This document shows, one piece after another, positions 61,301 through 64,000 of a DNA stretch of 64,000 nt (position 1 is its first letter; each line of letters opens with the position of its first letter). The stretch comes from Kryptolebias marmoratus (taxonomy: Eukaryota > Chordata > Actinopteri > Cyprinodontiformes > Rivulidae). The translations under genes and the position numbers were made by a program. The DNA is taken from assembly GCF_001649575.2 (NCBI RefSeq), contig NC_051431.1, positions 6,875,739-6,939,738 on the forward strand, written 5' to 3'. The notes beneath the pieces were generated by a model. The model had not been told where the DNA came from. It made no database searches and was given only the letters and a program-made list of their open reading frames with translations.

Positions 61301-63643
61301 GTTTGCTCACAAAACTAGAAATTTATTCGAACAGTGATGATTAATCCCCTTGAATCTGTCTCTGCATTACTCTGAAAGCTAGTTTTTGCCATCAGTACAC
61401 TCAAAGCTCCATCGTCTTCTTTTTATTGGGTCCGTAAAAACACGTTTTATCTCCCGACGTCTGTAAGCGAAGACTGGAAGCCAAGATAATATTGTCTCCC
61501 TAAGTGTTTATTATACCTGTTCTGAATGACAACACTCAAACGCAATGGCATCACACTTTCAAACATCATTTCCTCAAAGACAGTCAAGGTTATAGACTCC
61601 AACAGTCGCAAAAATAAAAGCGGGAAGAATGAGAAACATATTGTTGCAACAAAGAAAGAACTCTGACTTTCTGCACCACACAGGTGTTTTTACTGTAGGT
61701 GTTCTTCAAAGACTTACATTGTTAGATTCAGAACAAGCAGCATTCAGATGTACGTGCAACCTGCAGTTGTTAGAGGGATCCTGAGACCTCTAAGTTTCTT
61801 TTAGAACTGTTTTACAGCTCAATGTGTTATTATATAAATGATTATACACTGAGCTGTATTTTAGTGTACATCATGCAGATGTCTTTCTTATCACTGCAGG
61901 CACAAAGTTTTATTCTAAAATTGTCTCATGATGGAGTCAGCACAAATCAGAAGTCATCATTTGTTGTAAGCGATGAGGGACGTGTTTTTTGTTGTTGGTC
62001 GTTTGTTCATTTTACAAAACATTCAATAAAACTTTAAAAGGCTTTAGCCACGACTGCCTTACAACAGCCACAGTTAGAAGCAACGCCCGTTTTACAAACT
62101 TAACCATACCACTAATTTCTGCTTAGAAAAACCTCTGCTCAATTTTTTATGGACCTTTAAAATTTAACAAGCTAGCTAAGCCCTGTAGAGTCTTGTATGT
62201 AGCTTTAGGATTTCTTCCCATTTCCTTGAACATCACATTCAGACACTGGTCAGTTTACTGGGGAGGAGTTTTAATTGTCTTGAAAATGTTTGATTTAGAT
62301 TTAGCTTTCTGACAGAATGCTTAAATAGTTTTAATCATTTCCAGGTTTGAGATCACTGCACATGCCTTTTTCTCTCTTATGGTAACACACTTGAATTGAG
62401 AAAAGCAAACTTCCAAAACAGTAAAAGTGATCACACTTGTTTATCAGTTAAGTCCATTTGATTATTTACTGCAGCTGCAACCTTCTTTCTTATGGAAACA
62501 GGAGGTTTTTACAATCTTCTTCTGCATTTCAGCTGCTGTAAGTATTACAACCAAACACAGACAGATAACACTTTGAATATATCATCAATTTAAAGATGTG
62601 TAGTTAATTTACAGAGACTGGATTTTTATTTTTTTTCCCACACCTGCAAACTATATTTATTATTTCCACATGCAAATGATAGAAATGCTAGTAAGACATA
62701 AAAATATATATGTTAACGCAATAAAGATTTTGTGAAAATATTTCTTTCAGGGAAGCTATGTCCATGAAATTGTTTTTGATTCCTAAATCTAGGCTAGTAG
62801 GGAAGCTTGTGGCTAATCTTTGTTGCTGATTCATGGACGGTTGAGTGGTTTGTCATAAAATGCTTGTTTTTCTGAATTTATTTTAAATGTTAATTGTTTT
62901 CATTCTGAAGCATTAAAGTCAAGCTGGTGATCATGCAACGGCCACTTGTGGCCCTCGGGCCGTATTTTTGTCCATGTGTGTTCCAAGCTCGTCTGCAATG
63001 ATCAAAGTGGTGACAGTGGTGAGTTATAGTGTTCCTCGGGCGAGGATGAGCCTTCTTTGTTCTGCCCTTCTCTCCTCTGAGCTGCACGTCTCCATCTGAA
63101 TCTGTGCTCCTTCCTCATCCCAGATACCTCTTACAGTCAACGACTCCATCAAAAGCCTGACAAAACACAGACAGGCCCCTCTCCATCACTCTCTGCTGGG
63201 CTGAAATGAGATCTGTTTGTTCAAGGCGAAGGTGCCTCATGGGCAGTGATGAGATACAACAGCCAGCCTGTCCCCAGAAACAAATGACTCCAAGCACACC
63301 TCATTTTCTTGACTTTTTAGTATTATTGAGATTTCTTACACAGACAGAAGCCATCAATCACTGTCAACTGAATATATATTTTCTTTTGACCTGTCACTGT
63401 CGCAGGCCAGAAAAATATATCTGTAGTGTCCAATGCAATGATTCTAAAGAGTCAAGTGGTTTCTGATGATTGTATCTCAGAGAAAAACATTGTGTTTGAC
63501 ATTGAAGATAGCTGTTCTCCATTTATTTGACCCTACAGCCAGGAGCAAAGGCAGAAACAAACAGCAATTAAAGTGTATCAAAACAGCTAAGTTTTGATCT
63601 AGAATTAAACTAATAATAAAAAAGAAAGTACAGAACCTCATAA
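58346..63643. other. non-coding block, no gene recognised
   Basis: Unique AT-rich DNA. A 93-codon minus frame at 58638-58919 vaguely recalls the region after the RT domain of L1 elements but is too weak to call. A candidate regulatory stretch lies at 59.76-59.88 kb; 61180-61330 holds GGCCATTAATCCTAACAGG in balanced sequence. 62935-62965 (CCACTTGTGGCCCTCGGGCC) recalls hAT termini but lacks a partner end. Confidence 0.55.
59760..59880. promoter_or_regulatory. candidate conserved non-coding element
   Basis: Includes the 12-bp palindrome TCCCAATTGGGA (59786-59797), then GTGCAGGCATTATAATTAAA and TTCATTAAGAGG. Repeat-free, with dense ATTA/AATT words. Texture-based. Confidence 0.25.
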
Positions 63644-63706
63644 GGCAGTGGTGTCCAGTCCTCAAGAGCCTTTATCCTGCATGTTTTTTTGTTGTTTCTC
63701 TGCTTC
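63644..63706 (+). mobile_element. hAT-like short repeat, truncated by LTR insertion
   Basis: GGCAGTGGTGTCCAGTCCTC, AAGAGCCTTTATCCTGCATG, then TTTGTTGTTTCTCTGCTTC follow the start of a very common fish non-autonomous repeat ('cagtggtgtccaatcctggtcctcgagggcc...cctgcatgtttt...tctctgc'). The match stops exactly where the LTR at 63707 begins, so the LTR appears to have inserted into it. The remainder should lie beyond the LTR, outside the window. Confidence 0.6.
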
Positions 63707-64000
63707 TGTCACAGCTCCATCTGTTCCTGCCACGCCTCTTGCCTCTAGTCATGCCACAGCCAAGTAACTTTCCATTCATCCCAGTTCCAAGCCACGCCCA
63801 TGTTACCATGCCCACACAATCATAGTCATTCGTTTCACCTGTTTCTGTCCCCATAAATACCCACAGCTCCCAGTACACTTTGCCAGATTATTGAAAGCCT
63901 CACAGCAAGTAAATGTCCAGCGTTCACGTCTCGTTCATGCCTGATCTCGACCTTAGCCTGTTCCACGACCATCGCCTCTTGCCTGCTCCTTGCCTGATAC
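63707..64000 (+). mobile_element. Gypsy-type LTR, second copy, cut by the window end
   Basis: Begins TGTCACAGCTCCATCTGTTC and follows the minus-strand reading of 30355-30980 base by base for its 294 visible bp, with scattered substitutions and small indels, ending in the shared CTTGCCTGATAC. It has a cleaner TATA box (ATAAATACCC, from 63853) and the shared AGATTATTGAAAGCCT. By comparison with the 626-bp copy, about 330 bp should lie outside. Whether it is a solo LTR or the 5' LTR of a full element cannot be seen. Opposite orientation to the first copy. Confidence 0.83.
63853..63859 (+). promoter_or_regulatory. TATA-like box of the LTR (ATAAATA)
   Basis: CCATAAATACCCACAG at the expected U3 position, about 146 bp into the LTR. 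The sister copy has ATAAGTA here (30840-30846 on the minus strand), a one-base decay. Probable retroelement promoter; activity unknown. Confidence 0.4.

Noticed and set aside
62930..62970. CACTTGTGGCCCTCGGGCC as a hAT terminus
   Set aside because: No opposite terminal repeat or 8-bp duplication could be found nearby.
1..64000. Prokaryotic systems: CRISPR arrays, operons, phage or insertion-sequence genes
   Set aside because: No regularly spaced direct repeats, no ribosome-binding-site-led gene strings, and the repeat content is vertebrate. The short tandem arrays are microsatellites.
1..64000. tRNA, rRNA or well-known microRNA genes
   Set aside because: No intact A/B-box cloverleaf outside the SINE heads, no rRNA segments, and none of the microRNA seeds I looked for (let-7, miR-9, miR-124) in a suitable hairpin.

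Overview
The window reads as vertebrate, most likely teleost fish, nuclear DNA. It is AT-rich and contains no rRNA, tRNA or recognisable host protein-coding exon. Its repeats are of kinds familiar from fish genomes: a tRNA-derived SINE with the usual 'CATGTTCTCCCCGTGCA' core and a GGAT tail, the 3' end of an L2/Rex-like LINE, a Gypsy-type LTR, a hAT-like short element, and long pure ATGG and AT microsatellites. Family names come from recalled sequence patterns, not from a database search. There is one assembly gap (22 N at 10619-10640), lying inside a poly-C run.

Layout. 1-16.7 kb: unique non-coding DNA with a (GT)16 tract, an old SINE-like scrap near 3.8 kb, candidate conserved elements near 4.7 and 7.7 kb, the poly-C gap, CA repeats near 11 kb and a fish dispersed repeat near 12.8 kb. 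16.7-30 kb: a 158-bp pure ATGG array, a strong CTCF-like site at 19.06 kb, two tight palindromes at 20.8 and 21.05 kb, a retroelement 3' tail at 21.9 kb, a degenerate ~22-mer tandem at 24.6 kb, an opposite-strand CTCF-like site at 25.1 kb and a transposon-like stretch at 26.7-27.2 kb. 30-46 kb: a complete solo LTR (30355-30980) with a 4-bp target duplication, and four SINE-family copies (32.9, 33.2, 43.8 and 45.5 kb). 46-64 kb: candidate regulatory stretches, a second 166-bp ATGG array at 54.2 kb, an AC/AT microsatellite, a decayed LINE RT 3' end at 57.66-58.35 kb, and a second LTR of the same family running off the window end at 63.7 kb, inserted into a hAT-like repeat.

Interpretation. No genes here work together in an operon or pathway. 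The best reading is a gene desert or a very large intron. Several stretches have dense TAAT/ATTA homeodomain-type words in complex, repeat-free sequence, as seen in conserved enhancers of developmental loci, but this is inference without a cross-species alignment. Every open reading frame examined is better explained as chance, a microsatellite translation or a transposon remnant. I found no convincing undescribed system. The items most worth a second look are the near-perfect 48-bp hairpin at 21044-21091, the convergent CTCF-like motifs, the LTR pair with its palindromic target site, and the twin ATGG arrays.
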